Assembly (NCBI GenBank): GCA_019055375.1
Contig: JAHQIW010000330.1
Span: 124,001-188,000, forward strand
Direction: 5' to 3'
From: Parelaphostrongylus tenuis
Taxonomy: Eukaryota > Nematoda > Chromadorea > Rhabditida > Metastrongylidae
DNA length: 64,000 nucleotides
The translations under genes were made by a program, and so were the position numbers. Below the pieces are notes generated by a model. That model ran no database searches and was not told the DNA's origin. It saw only the letters and a list, made by a program, of their open reading frames with translations. Positions 1-12,639 of the stretch are shown here, piece by piece. Numbering within the stretch: the stretch's first letter is position 1; every line of letters begins with the position of its first letter.

Positions 1-60
1 GTATGAGCAAACTGGTTATCTCTTGAGAATTGAAAATGATTCTACTTGTACATATTGAGC

Positions 61-330
61 GAGTGTGGCGCAGTGGTAAGAAATGTCATGCGACACAGGT
101 GATCGACCAACCTACAGTCGATGGTTTGATTGCGCGTTCAAGTCTCATGAAATCTTGCAGCCCTCCGTGATCGGTGAATAGGTAGACGACTTATTTGGAA
201 GGATCGCAGCACTGATTTGATACATTTAGGCGATCGTGTCATTGAGGTTAGATGTGCATTCAATCACCGCAAACGTTGTTAGATGAGGACGAATGCATGG
301 TGCATCCTTCAGGAATTGATACGCCAAGAG
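61..330 (+). mobile_element. tRNA-derived SINE, family 1
   Basis: The head contains TGGCGCAGTGGT (polymerase III A-box-like). A body follows that ends in TGCATTCAATCACC and a GATGCATGGTGCATCC-type 3' motif. It matches the copy at 28.17 kb along most of its length but is more diverged. Confidence 0.6.
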
Positions 331-606
331 TTCTTTTTTTTTATTTTATCTAAGTGTGCGGAATAATCTAGGATTTCGAGTAGAACTCGAGCAGCTCCTT
401 CTACGAGGTATAGCGAAAAAAATGTGTATCAGTCATCTCCTCTATTGCTCAGACTTTGGTGTCAGCATTTCAATAAAACCAAGCCATAGGTATTTGCATT
501 TACCTTACCCATAACCTTCGTTATCATTTTTCGTGAATCCCATACAAGAAACTAGCAGAGATGGAATGCGATCATCAAATTTGAGGTTTACGGATGTAGG
601 TGACAG

Positions 607-790
607 AAAATGAAGAATAAAACTTTCGGCGTTTGATAATGATCGATGCACCATGCATTCGACTTTATCAGGCGTCAGCAAAGGTGACTGAGTAGATATC
701 ATTCTTTTATAATGACTTGCAGTTGTCGGTCAATGTGTAGGATCAACATGATTATCCTCCAAGGCAAGTCTGGTACCAGTTTGGGCACTT
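607..790 (-). mobile_element. SINE family 1, 3' part
   Basis: The reverse complement carries the family's 3' portion (CATTATAAAAGAATG...GAATGCATGGTGCATCGA). The tRNA-like head is missing, so this is a 5'-truncated copy. Confidence 0.5.
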
Positions 791-1169
791 CTCCCGTATC
801 CGCACTCATTTTCAAACCCTTGTAAAAACCGCATTTTCTGCTCTCATCTAACGCTTCAATAATCATTGTATAGCTTATATCTCTAGAGTTTGAACGGCAT
901 ACTTTTTTTTCTAAATGATTTTTTTAGTGCACTCACAGTGAAATTAAGATTTTTTTCGCGCTCAAGCAGTTTTACCTGGACAAAGTTCTTCTCTCAGACT
1001 TTTAATAACAATTCGATAGTGCAAATCTCAACAATTTCAATGATATGCTTGCTTCCAAAAAAGGCTTCTAAGTGCGTTGTCGCAACCGCAAGAATATTGG
1101 GTTGCGCACTCGGCGCATTTCATGTCGGCTAGGAGGTGGGGGTATCTCGCATCAGTCGCTTTATGCAAT

Positions 1170-1760
1170 TCACATAGGCCGCGTGTGAAATGCATCCTCA
1201 CTTTCAACGTTGCAGCGCAATAAAAGATTTTTGAAAAGACAAGTGGACCTTTGAAATTATCGAAATGTGAGCTATAGAGTGATTACCAAGCCGTTGAAGG
1301 AAAAGCCTCGACCAGCGAAAAATCTCTAAATGCGATGTAAATTTTTACGTTTACTGCTGCGGCGCAATATAAGAGATATTGGAAAATGAAGTGCACCTTT
1401 CAAATCATCCAGAGTTAAGCTAGCAACTGCTTAATGAAAGCGCGATGGCTTGGTGCCAATGCTGCGATATCCATCCACATATCAGTGCAAAGTATGCGCG
1501 GCGTGAAATGCAATCTTAATTTCGGTGCTGTTGGCAATAAAAAGCTTTTTCGAAAAACAAAGCAGGCCGTTAAATTACCAACATTGAACTATCGAATGCT
1601 TACTGAATTTTTGTGAAGAAAAGCTTTGTTCAACAAAAGCCTTGAATGTGTAATAAAACTTTATTTTTATTGTTACGGCGCGAAATCGAAGTCATTCAAA
1701 AAATTGAGAATGCCGTTCAAATTCTCGAGATTTATGCCATCAAATGGCTATTGAAACTTC
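1170..1760. repeat. Degenerate tandem repeat, ~150-165 bp unit, ~4 copies
   Basis: A block resembling GCGCAATAAAAGATTTTTGA, followed by a segment on the theme ACCTTTGAAATTATCGAA, recurs near 1216, 1363, 1530 and 1679. The copies are strongly diverged. The spacing is about 147, 167 and 149 bp. The open frame at 1434-1616 lies inside the repeat and is not a gene. Confidence 0.55.
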
Positions 1761-1894
1761 CAAGAAGAGTCAAGAAGGTATTTTAACAAAGTGCTGAAAA
1801 TGGGTGCGGCAGGTGAAAAGCACCCAACTTTGTGGATTTTTTCTGATTAGAAAGGAACAAATGAAAGACCGATCTCTATCGCTGGTGAAGGACT

Positions 1895-2640
1895 TTTCAT
1901 AAGAGTGTTAGTGACCGTTCGGAAGGTGAGATTTGAGGCTATAGCCTTACGCCGCCGGTTTTTTAAAACACCTTTATAACGCTATAACATCCAAAAAATG
2001 ATGTCTTATAAAACCATGTGTTTTTTTCTTTTATAGCGCTCAGTTTCGCTGGACCAGACTCCTTGGGTAGAGTGTTAAACTCAAACTTTAGCACAAGTTT
2101 CAAGGAACTCAAAAATATGTTTACTTTTTAAAAAAGTTCTTCTGATCTTTTGATCTCCTCTGATTTGTGCTTTAGACCTCGCCACACAGAGCCCTGCCTC
2201 TAGACTATTAGTAATCATCCGGTAATGTTGCCTGATTCTAGAGATGTGCTTACTTTCTGGAAATGCAGTTTAGCAGGGAAAATAAGATCGAGTTTTACAC
2301 TAACTATTCGACAAGGCGAAGGCCGTGACAGAGGATGACAGGAGCGCGGCGAGCAGGACGATCGATATTTTGTTATTCAATTGGAAATTTTTCCTCCGCT
2401 TTGAAAAAACTTCAAATAAAACGATTGATCAAGATACTACAGAAGTTCCTCCACACATTGATATGCTTTTTGACTCCCAGCAAATTATACGCGTGGTAAA
2501 AATGAAGGAAAAAAGCTAGTGTGAAACATAATTTTTGATCTGGATACTCCAACGTTATAAAAGAATGTTTGAACAAATCGGCTGTAGCCTCAAGTCTCAG
2601 CTTTCGATTGGTTCCTAACACTCCTATTAAACTTTCCTCT
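1895..2640. mobile_element. DNA element with long TIRs (~740 bp), copy 1
   Basis: The left end reads CATAAGAGTGTTAGTGACCG. The right end is the inverted complement of ATAGGAGTGTTAGGAACC, and similarity between the two ends extends past a shared AGGCTA(C/T)AGCC. Internal sequence matches the element at 21.86-22.64 kb. There is no transposase, so it is a non-autonomous element of unassigned superfamily. The open frames inside (2325-2519, 2412-2669) are not genes. Confidence 0.6.
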
Positions 2641-3389
2641 CCAGCGAATGACGTCGGTTTTCCATTCAATTGCTTTTTTCATTTTTTCACCCAATTGAAG
2701 AAATAACCAATTTGAGCATTGGGAAGAAGATCTCGTGAAAAGATTGAAAGCTTCATTAGAAGCAATGAGTTCTTACCGCTCGCAGCAACATGCGAGGTGG
2801 AAAAGTCATCTGCTGATTATATGGACTGAAGGAAACGGTCTTTGCGTTAAACACCGAAAGCAAAATATGTCCTATTGAGATTATGCAAGACGCTCTATTT
2901 TTTACTGAATAAGTTCTCCGAAGGTCATATCGTCTCGTGATCGTTAAACCATTTGTGATGGCAGACAAACAGATTACAGGAAACTATCAGTGTTTCACTT
3001 TCTTTGAGAAGCTGAGGGATTTTTTCAAATATCATACGTCAACAGCAAAGACTAACTTTCAACCACAAACTTTGATCAATACTCTAGAAACTGTTACTTT
3101 TTTAACTCAAAGTATTCTTTCAACACTTGCCTAGGTATAATCGTTAGATTTGCTAACCATCGTTGGGCCAATGATCAATTAGCATTTATGCTAGCCGAAG
3201 TTTCGCCGTTTTTACAAAGTGTGCAGATTAGAGGCGTAAAACGTTCATATATTGAAAAGCTGCAAGTTGTAGATTTGAATGTTGCAGCTTCTCATTCTCA
3301 GCTTAGGATTATCTGCCGTGTTGATACAGAAGCCAAGATACAATAACTACATAATCAAGTAATCAAAATTGGAGAGCTCTTGAATTGAT

Positions 3390-3560
3390 CACTTAGCGAA
3401 GGATGCGCCATGCATTCGACTTCATCAAGCATCATTAGAGATTATAGATTGCATATTTGACCCAAGCAATGACTTGTTGTTCCATCAAGTCTGTATTGCT
3501 ATCATTTCAGACAAGTCCGATAACAATTTGTTGGCTCCGGAAAACGGAAGACATGCTGAG
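3390..3560 (-). mobile_element. SINE family 1, partial
   Basis: This is the reverse complement of the family 3' region (GGATGCGCCATGCATTCGAC, then ATCAAGCATCATTAGAG). The head is not recognisable. Confidence 0.5.
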
Positions 3561-5900
3561 CCTAGGACACGGGAATCAAAATCAACTACCATATTTGTGT
3601 TACAAGACATCTCTAACTACCACATCACACACATCATCATAGATATAATGCAAAAATTCAAAAAGATATGGTTGAAGTTGAACAATAGAGCAAAATCTCT
3701 TTTATATCTGTGAAGGTTCCCAATCCTCGTGTTTTCCGGTGATTGAGAAATTATCGCTAGTTATTGAAAAACCACCTTTTCTTTTGAAGAAGATGATCAT
3801 GTAATATGTAAAAATGGGCTATGACTGACCAAAAAAAGACTCTAATTTTTCGTACCATACAGTTGTGTTAATTATCCATTGACCTAACGGTTTGAAAGCA
3901 GCCACCAGCAATTGAAGATGATGGTAAACAGTAGATCAGCCTGGACGGTTTCCTTCATAGCTGAGCCAGCCTCCTGTCACTTGGCAGCAGTGTACAGTTC
4001 AAATATAGGATGCAAGTCTTGAATATGCTGTTATGAGCAGAGACAATTAATTGCAAGAAATGGTCATCTCACATTTACGGCTTCTTTCTCACTTTCGAAG
4101 ACGTTCAGCCGCTTACTTTGTAAGTGAGCTTTATGTCTGAACTAATGCAGTGAAGGAGCAACCAATAGCGCACTGCTCGAATCTTTGTTTACGTTTAAAA
4201 TGGCCATTTGAAATGCTGATTGAAACGTCGACTTGATGAGAAAACACGTGCCATACGTACGATATGTGGCCCTTTACAGAATCCCAATTTTAAGAGAATC
4301 AATTTAAATTTTTGGGTATTCCATATTTGTCGCTGAAAGATAATTTCATCAATAATATGTAAGCACCAAATAAAGTAACGGTTCAGTCGACTGTTAAAGT
4401 TGTTAAGAATGTGACTTGGCCACGCGGATCTTTGGAGGCACCTCGAACGTGGAAAATTAAACCTTTATGTACATGGCAACATCATCAAAGCAGCGATAAA
4501 CTGCAACGACAATGAGAAATGGTGCCAGCGGTAATGAGTATATAACTTGAATACTTGGACGGTCCGTCTCCACGAATTGTGCGAACCCTAGCATATTTTC
4601 CATTCGTTTCATCATTTCGCGGTTATCGTCCGTAATAGTGGTTTGACAGAGCACCGCGGCTGGCTCGAGTTTCACCCAACGTGTAGGTGATCGCATTCGG
4701 GAACGGGTATATTCTCGCTGTGACACTCTACAGTTGTTTCGTCCATCTGTCGTCTGATCTTCTTACTGAATTACCGACCCATCTGTGTTTCGTTATTGAT
4801 GCATGTTCTTCTGAGGCCCGAGGATGTGATAGCTTCTCAAGATCTGAACTACGCAAGCCGGCTATGCCGACTGGTTTTTGGAAGAGATTTTTCAAGCGCT
4901 CTGTGAGTCGTTCGCAGTTACAATGACGTGGTCAAGGGAAAAGCCCACGTCTCTGCTGCATAGCAGAGTGCTGGGAGGACTGTTGAATCAAAAACCTTAG
5001 CGCGTAATTTTGAGTCCGTTGTGTGGTCGGCGCTTCTTTGAGAGGCCCAAATGCCCCCACGCTGCTCTCCTTCTTGTCAAGTTCCTCCTTCATGTTGTTC
5101 TCCCTATTCAGTGAACGGTCAGTGTATACGTACGAAGAGATCTTCATAATTGAGGAACCCTCCAGTTTGATATGTTCATCATTACACCATTATTTATTTA
5201 TGAATTGGATCCTGAGTATATAAAACAGCGAGTAATTGTCACATGGAGACGGTAAGGAGTGCACTACGGCAGAGTGTGAGCTACGGTAAAGAGGGAACTG
5301 CGGTAGACATTGAGTTATATACTACGATTTACGAGATGGAGGATTGAGGGCTTAGTGGCTGCTTGGATGTCAACCCAGAGCACTTGACGTTTGACGTGGC
5401 TCTGTAGGTGGTGGCAGCTGCAATCTAGATGAGCGTCGGAATCCGAATGTTCCCGGTAATGAATATCACGGGTTTTATATTATGAAGGCGGAGTAGTATG
5501 CCACCTGCAGGCGAGGTCGCTGGGTTATCGCTGGAACGTCGCCTTTAGGTCTGGCAATATCCCTGCAATAAGACTATCGTAAGTTGATAAGCAAGTCTAG
5601 GACATCGCCTTATTTTCGCTGCTGACGATGTTCGTGAGATATGACGGCACGTATAGATATTCAGGAATTATTCAGAAGTAGACAATAATGTGTTTTATCT
5701 AGGAAAATGGTCTCCTTTGACGATATTATGATTCGATTGTTATAAACGCAATGAGCAAAGCATTGAGATGAATGAATGACGCCAATCTTCTAGCAAATAA
5801 AAACTGGTCCTATTCACCTATTATGGAATGTCAAAAAGGCAAATGAGATCCTCTTTCAACTGAATGCTTTTTAAAAACCTTATTTTGGAGGATTCGAAAT
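3561..5900. other. No gene recognised
   Basis: Only short frames occur here (the longest is under 90 codons), without splice structure, protein motif or recognisable repeat. A few GC-richer patches (4450-4950) translate to nothing I recognise. Confidence 0.5.
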
Positions 5901-5918
5901 GCTGTTTTCAAGCATTAG

Positions 5919-6042
5919 CGAGGTTTTGGCATGTCAGTGGCTTACGTGCGTTTCGGCTCCCGTGCCGCGTGCAGTGTGTGGCTCTGACGAGACGGACGAG
6001 ATCTTCGAAACATACCCAAACCAGTGGCATACCAAAACCTCG
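5919..6042. mobile_element. Small fold-back element with ~38 bp inverted repeats
   Basis: The left arm begins CGAGGTTTTGGCATGTCAGT. The right arm is its inverted complement (CGAGGTTTTGGTATGCCACT when reversed). The centre is GC-rich and contains GGCTCTGACGA followed by TTCGAAACA, a weak hammerhead-like arrangement on the plus strand. The reverse strand carries GCCGAAACGCACGTAAGCC, which resembles the 3' half of the motif at 38.3 kb. Confidence 0.5.
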
Positions 6043-7060
6043 ACAAGATTCGAAAGCGTCTTCGAGAACTAATAAAATTTCATTGCAAGTTCGAATGTCC
6101 ATTTTATAACATTTACTCAGATCGTTAGGGAAAAAAGTCAGACCGATCAGATGTAACAGTGGAATATGCGTCTACGTTTTTCGTTATACTACTGAGTTAC
6201 TGTTTCTGAGTTACTGTAGTCGGCATGTAATTGGATGAAAAAGCATTTTTTTCTGATTTTTAACTAATTTAGCTGCTTCTAATAATTTTCAATCAAGTCT
6301 TAGTGTATTGATCAACACTGTGCCTGTTGTCTAACTTGCATGCAACATTATACCCTCAATTACAACTCTCAAACAATCATACCCCTGCTCGAATTTTTTT
6401 TTTCAAATAAACCTTTCAGAGTGATGTGAAGCTGTTGGCGAACACAACGGGCGGCAGTCGAATGAGTTTTATTGTTGTACTTTGGCGGTGTTACGCAGTA
6501 AATAAATTCTCCTTGGAATTATCAATATTTATTTTGATCAATGCAGAGTCATTGAGTGAGATTGTATATGTACGGTAATGCCCTAGAAATTTCTAAGAGA
6601 TGTTGACTGACTTTCGAGGTATAGTTGCTATGTTATTATTGAATACATTGAAATGCTTCTCCCTTGTCATAACGGTAAGCGCTTACTTTTTACTAGAGTA
6701 TTTCACAGACCGATCGATAGGATTTACCATAGTATTCTCTTACTTCTGTGCGGCTTAATATGCGATTAACTTATAAGCAAAATAGCCTTTTTAGTAGTGC
6801 CGCTAAGGATGATAATCAACATCCTTAGAGTTTTGTTCTCATAAACAGTTTCGATGAGTGTCGTTAAGCACACCTGCATTGAAGACAGCTGTGTGAAACT
6901 CAAAGCGTTTTCAAATATCCATATCTTTTGTGTGGCTATTTAGTTCAACGGGTAAATGTTTTGCCACTGTGCTTATAGAACACCTGCTGATGCGCAAAAT
7001 CCGCTATTACCTCCGAATCACCTTTCATAAAGCATTTAACACTTTAGCACTTTATTTGAT
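6043..7060. other. No gene recognised
   Basis: This is an AT-rich stretch with scattered short frames and no repeat I can match elsewhere in the window. Confidence 0.5.
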
Positions 7061-7064
7061 CCGT

Positions 7065-7310
7065 TATCAAAGTGCTTTTTTTTCACTGTGCGGATCCCAG
7101 TCCTTCTACAATTCAATTCGTCGTTCGTCTTCCTCTCAAACATCGCAAAATACTGGTTGAGAAACTCTCCTTGCAATCTCGAGGATAGCTTTGCTGTGGT
7201 GTTCCATAGGACGTTGTTGTTGACTGCCGGAGAAAATTGGGGGGTAGAGTTTGGCTTCACGCGCACCGTGACCAACATCACAATCACACGGCCACGGCGC
7301 CCCTTCATAA
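7065..7310 (-). mobile_element. tRNA-derived SINE, family 2
   Basis: On the reverse strand it begins with a CCGTGGCCGTGTG head, then the family landmarks CTCCGGCAGTCAACAAC, TGGAACACCACAGCAAAG, CTATCCTCGAGATTGC, and a CTGGGATCCGCACAGTG block near the 3' end. It matches the copies at 30.98, 34.5 and 42.86 kb. The overlapping open frames on both strands here (up to 126 codons) are repeat translation only. Confidence 0.7.
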
Positions 7311-7329
7311 GGGATTATCGTAACAATTA

Positions 7330-7540
7330 GAAAATGTAGCTCTCGGCGTCGATCAGTCCTTGATGGATGTGTCATGGAATCAACTTCATCAAGTATCGTC
7401 AAAAGTGAGTGAATTAATATTTCGCCTCTGCAACGACTTGCAGTAGCCTGCCGATGTATCATGTCTTCACTACTGTTCGCCAGGATGCTAGGATAAGTGT
7501 GGTTGCAGTCCACCATTTTTAGCGAGATGATTGCTTGGTG
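7330..7540 (-). mobile_element. SINE family 1, partial
   Basis: The reverse strand shows the family's middle and 3' parts, ending near GATGAAGTTGATTCCATGAC and CGCCGAGAGC. It lies directly beside the family 2 copy. Confidence 0.5.
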
Positions 7541-7919
7541 AGCCTGGTGCGCGGATCGATCTCTAGATTTGAGATAATAGATTATAAAATGTTTGGAAAA
7601 ATAGAGCCTACAGCATTGAAAAACATTACCTCATGGAATATCTCGATAGTCTATACTAATTCGGTAGCAGTGTGTGTAATCTGCCCGCTTATCAGAGAAC
7701 TTCGTTAATGACCGTTATCATTTGTTTATACTCATTCTCAAACAAATTTATGAGTGTGTGATAGAGAGGTAAGCTTCATTTGCTGTATTCGCTCATCATT
7801 CATGGGTCGTGTGAAAGAGAGAGGCAACTCGGTGAGCACATACGGTGAGTGATTCCACGCTACGGCGATATTTCAATCCGTAGCGGCTGCATTGCACCTT
7901 TTCGCACCATGGATGTCTA

Positions 7920-8220
7920 GAAGTCTCTTTCACTGGGCAGATGTTTCAGCAGACATCTAGTTTTCGATAACTTAAGAAACAATGATTTCAATACTATGCT
8001 TGATTTATAAAATGGCCTTCTTAAGGAACTATAGCAGGAAAAACAAGATTATGTTTTACACTTGCCGCGCACTTCTTGGCTGCTAGGACGTGTAGATAGC
8101 TTTTCGCTAAGGTTTAGCAGTCATTTGATAGCACAAACTTCATAAGCTCTGAGGCTCGAAACGGTCTCTGAAAAGGTCTTTTGGGAGGTCTGAAAATAAA
8201 AGGAGGATTCTTTTCTGCAC
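7920..8220. mobile_element. Fragment of the long-TIR DNA element
   Basis: The blocks TTTCAATACTATGCTTGATT and TATAGCAGGAAAAACAAGAT correspond to internal parts of the elements at 1.9 and 21.9 kb. No intact termini were identified. Confidence 0.35.
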
Positions 8221-8229
8221 TTGAAGTAG

Positions 8230-9200
8230 TTAGTATGTCGCTTAAACTTCATGGCGGACTGTTAATAAATACACAGCGGCAGTATTGTACGAATATAAAG
8301 GTAGTAACTGTAGAGCGATAGAATAAAATCTCTTCTGTAGTTCCAATACGATAATCTGAATAGTTTTGAAACAGAAAAAAGTTCTGAATAAGCAACAAAA
8401 ATCGCTCTACTGGTGTCACGCCGCGTGCAGCGATATCAATTGGCACTCCGAAAGGGCGCGACCTTCGGTAATTCTTCAAAAATCTTCCTCTGTTTTAAAA
8501 GATTTTCGGTTTTTTTGAAGATGTTCCGATATACCACGACATGTTCTAAACATTCACATGCTTTTGGTACTTATCTCTCCAATTGCGGAGAGTATTTTTT
8601 CGCTTTATAAGACCTTCTCAGAAGCAAATCTAGTTCGAGAACCAGCTAATCCTAAGCTATTCAATAAGTCCAAGAACTTTGATGAAAGACCTCTACTAAC
8701 CTCAGCTGAACAAAAAATACGCCAAGGTACAGCATAAATTTATTTTCGCTGCTACAATGCGCTGAGAAGAAGTTTTCAAAATCCAAACATGGTACCAAAA
8801 TTGCTGAGATTCAACGTGTCAAATGACTGTTAAAAGTCCAACTGAAAAGCGAAGAACTCATCGTCCCGAAGTGGTTTAACAATTTGAAGTGTTTCCATTA
8901 AGAGATTCCAAATGTAAGTGTTTTGGTGATTGTGTGAAATGCTGCTCACGTCTTGAAACAAAGGTTAAGATATGACTCTTTCAACCTATTTCAAATCGCA
9001 CGTGTCAAATATGACCCACCCCCGTGAGAGCCGCGTGCGTAATCAAAGGGAAATACAGGAATTATTTGTAACTGAGGCTTCGAGATGTCACTAAATCACC
9101 AACTAATGAAATTTTATTGAAAAGGCTTCATCAAGGATGATTTTGCTTAGAAAGTGCCCATAAATTGAAAAATCTCCTATGTTTCAACGAGGAAATCATA
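8230..9200. other. No gene recognised
   Basis: Short frames only; no motif or repeat assigned. Confidence 0.5.
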
Positions 9201-9204
9201 AAGG

Positions 9205-9486
9205 GTAAAAGATAAGCTCTGGCGTTGATATGCCATGCATTCGTCTTTCATTTTTAACTTTGTTTGAGGTGATTTAGTGCATATCTGGCCTCTACAATGA
9301 TTCGTGGTGGCCTCACGCTGACCGAGTCACGGCTGCTTATCCTCGCAGACAAGTCTGAGACCAGTCTGGTACCAAATTATCGACCTCGGAAGGACGGATA
9401 GCTTGGTAAGCCATGAGCGCGAGATAGAACCATGGACCCTCTTGTGCGACGCAGAGCATCTCTAATCACTGCGCCACATGCGCTCT
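9205..9486 (-). mobile_element. SINE family 1, near full length
   Basis: Read on the reverse strand, it runs from a GCGCATGTGGCGCAGTG head with AGAGATGCTCTGCGTCGCA through a B-box-like GGTTCTATCTCGC to the 3' motif GAATGCATGGCATATCAACG. This is one of the best-preserved copies. Confidence 0.7.
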
Positions 9487-9489
9487 GAG

Positions 9490-11600
9490 GGAGCCATATC
9501 TTTCAAGAATGAAACACAATCCCAGTCGATGACTCATGAAAGCACATTTATGTCTTAGTATTTTATTCCAGAGGTATAAAATGATATTATAATTGCCTCA
9601 ATATAATCAGCGAGAATGTTTTGAGCCATTTAGAGGTTGGTACGTAAGTGGTGCACATATAATTCGGCGGTCTTGCCTCATCGAAGCTACAGGCCGCTCA
9701 GGTCCGCGTACAAATAATATGGAGGAAACGAACCGGTCGAATACGATGTGAACTCTCTGAATAACAGCCGTATGTCATCGACTGGAATAGAATGGTTAAG
9801 ACGTGAAAATCACATTTTCACGTTGTTTCACTGTAACGAATCCTTATCCCTAATATCAGAGAGGAACATGCTTGACGTGGGCTGTATTGAGGCAGGCCAG
9901 ATCGCCGAAACCTACGTGAGCCACTAACACACTAACCTCGAATATGATTGAGCCATTCTTTTTGACTATATTGGGTGTTTATAAAGAGTTGTAAACCAGT
10001 CGAATATAGGGTGCATTATGAGCATTTGTCTGAACATTAAATTAAATGTCGTGATATACAAAGGTGAAATGTTCCTGAAATAGGAACTGAACGGTATTTA
10101 TGACTGATATATGGATAAATATAAATACGATATCATACATATGTTCTAACAGTTCGGAATATGAGTCATTCCAAGCGCCTGGTTCCTTTTTAAAAATACC
10201 ACATTCTAGAGAAGCGTGTGCTTTCGCCATGAATAGCCCTATTGTGGTCCTTTCTTTCATACTTCCCCATCCACTCACAACTAAATCCCCTTTAATGGCA
10301 ATAAAAAGAATCAGAAAAAATTCTACATTTTGTTAGGAAACTATACATTGTCATTGTAACGCACTGCGCTCGACGCACGATCGCTCCGCTTGTCGCGTGA
10401 GCAGTCACCTCGGTTCCGAAGGGGTTAGAGCATTTTCATCGTTAGACCTTCTTACAGAAGAATTTCGCACCGACAACGGCTACGGTACATGGAAGCAGTG
10501 GACAAAAAACGACCTTCTCAAACTCTGCATGTGTTCAATATTTGCTTTACAATGTATCGACTTTTTCAATGGGGTGAGTTTCAATATACTACCAAATGTA
10601 GCGGGAAATAGAACAACTGCAAAAATCAAAGCGGAATTATTGAGCAATTCACACTCGTTCAGCTAGAGCTATTACTGCAAGCGCTTAGTGAAGAGCGGAT
10701 GTAGATTATGCAACATTTCTAAAAGAAGTGTGCTTGCTCAATTAGCCTCCTAGAACGTTCGCAAATTTGGAGAGAGACTTGATATATGAATTGCAGAATA
10801 TGAAATTGCTTAAGTACACAGTTGTGTTCCAGGATGATTTCATAGCAAAAAAGTGCTTTTTAAAATTCTGCTGTCTATGCTACAGTGTTCAATGTTCAAG
10901 AGGATTGACAGAGCGAGAAAATTACTCGGAGGTCCAGCCGCTATCACCTGTCACTTATACCATATGCAAATGAGTTCTTGTTGTATGGCTCCAGCTGTGG
11001 CCACAAATTTTCCATACGTTCCTGGTAAAAATAAGAGCAGCCTTTGTGTCTTTTTCGCTCGAGGGACTCGCTAAGCCTTGCATTTTCATAATTCGTGGTA
11101 GAGAAGAACTCCGGCCGTTGGGTAAATGGTTTTCCTGTTATGTATTGGACATTCCGAAAAATTCAGTAGTGAACGACTTTCGTCCACTGGTAGTTTCTTA
11201 GAGTAATTTAGTATTGCCAAAGAAAACTGGCGTCCATAATTTTGTCCCGGGTTTTCTAGGAGTAGGGAATTCGAATCCTTTCTCTTATTTGCGAGATGCA
11301 GGATGCTTTTCGTATCGTCTTTCGAGTGGGCATTCGATGATGTACGAAGTGATCTTTCATTACGTAGCAATTAGTATTATGACACGAATGCTGAAGCAGA
11401 AATAATTGTTGAGTCGAAAAGATGACCACGGAGTCCGGGGTCTTTTGTCTTCTCATTGAATCCTCGATGCTCTCGGAAGATCCTTAAGTCGACCTCTTCT
11501 TCGTGTTCAACTCTGAGGCTGAGTCACTTACTATGTTGACTTCCACGGCGTATGTGGAGTACTTGGAGATATTTATCTTGTCAAGTATAAGTGGAATAAG
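9490..11600. other. No gene recognised
   Basis: The longest frames are 10397-10666 (+, opens at GTG) and 11086-11370 (-). Neither shows a domain, signal peptide or convincing splice context, and I treat both as chance. Confidence 0.45.
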
Positions 11601-11604
11601 CTTT

Positions 11605-11835
11605 CGATGTTATCATTTGAAGAACTGCCTCATGCACTTGACTTTATTAAGCATTAATAGAGGTGACTGAATGCACATCTGACCTTTACAATAACCGTCG
11701 TACTATCCTCTCAGTCATGCTTGGTATCAATTTGCAGACCTCGGAGACACAGAAGGCTTGATGAGCCTGACATGCGAAATGAAACCAACGACTCCATGAG
11801 TTTTGTGAGGCACTCTAACCACTGCGCCGAATAAG
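11605..11835 (-). mobile_element. SINE family 1
   Basis: The reverse strand shows GGCGCAGTGGTTAGAGTGCC near 11830 and the family 3' region near 11620 (AGTCAAGTGCATGAGGCAG). It is moderately diverged. Confidence 0.6.
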
Positions 11836-12099
11836 TTCGTAAAAGTGAATAGGACATTCAAGATCAATTCATTATTCATGAGCATCATTTTGACTAATTT
11901 GGTTGAAGCTTAGTGTTTCCACAAACGCTATCTAAACCGGCTGGCATTTGCTCCTAACAAGACTTTGTTTCATGAAAACCATCGTCAGCAAAACGATCAT
12001 GGTGTAGATGTCAACCGCGGAGTTCCACTTCCATGTGGCTTCATTTTGATGTTTGTATGACCTCTCGATAGGTGCAAATAGGTAATTTATGGGAAGGTG

Positions 12100-12420
12100 C
12101 CACCTTCTTTTCTAACCTTTTTCATTATATGTCTCATGAAGAATCTTTATGCACTGAGTGGCAAGATCCTTGTCCAAAGTTTGTGTGACTGCTCCTATCA
12201 CAATTGAATCAAAGGTCTCTATTATGTTTATGGAAGTGAGATAGTGCAGCCCTTCGTACTCCTGTAAAAATTCAATGAGACTTGTTATAATGTGGAAGTG
12301 GTTTACGGTGTTAAATCGTTTTTGAAGCCTTGATAGCACACACGGCTCCTCTTCGCTTAGTGCTCTCTCAGCTCTGATGGTAATGGGGAGCTCTGCCTTA
12401 TGCAGAAGAAGCTGAAACAA
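12100..12420 (-). pseudogene. RTE-type non-LTR reverse transcriptase, fragment
   Basis: The frame contains RAERALSEEEPC, then QKRFNTVNHFHIITSLIEFL, QEYEGLHYLTSINIIETFDS and QCIKILHETYNEKG. It follows the nematode RTE reverse-transcriptase pattern (GF.T.DHIHTV..LIE...EY..PL.L.FID..KAFDS......ALD..G....YIKIL.ELY). The catalytic region is altered: FID.KKAFDS reads SINIIETFDS, so the first catalytic Asp is lost. Neither the endonuclease nor the YADD box is visible next to it. The fragment is an old, dead copy of about 100 codons. The adjoining frame 12357-12635 may include decayed upstream sequence, but I do not recognise it. Confidence 0.65.
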
Positions 12421-12639
12421 TCGCCATTTTTTGATACAAATAAATATGGACTATACTGAACAAAACTATGTATAAAGGACGATTGAGAATCAACGTACAA
12501 CACTTTCTCGTTCTTGCTGATGCTCGCTTCTATCATGTAGAGAGCGTTATCTGAATATAACAGCTTCAAGTTATATTTCCTTCTCAATTCATGTCCAAGA
12601 GAACTTGGTAAAAAATTCACCTCAATTGAATCCACTCGA

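Noticed and set aside
7136..7516. 126-codon minus-strand frame
   Set aside because: It is made of two adjoining SINEs (families 2 and 1); the same sequence occurs elsewhere as a repeat.
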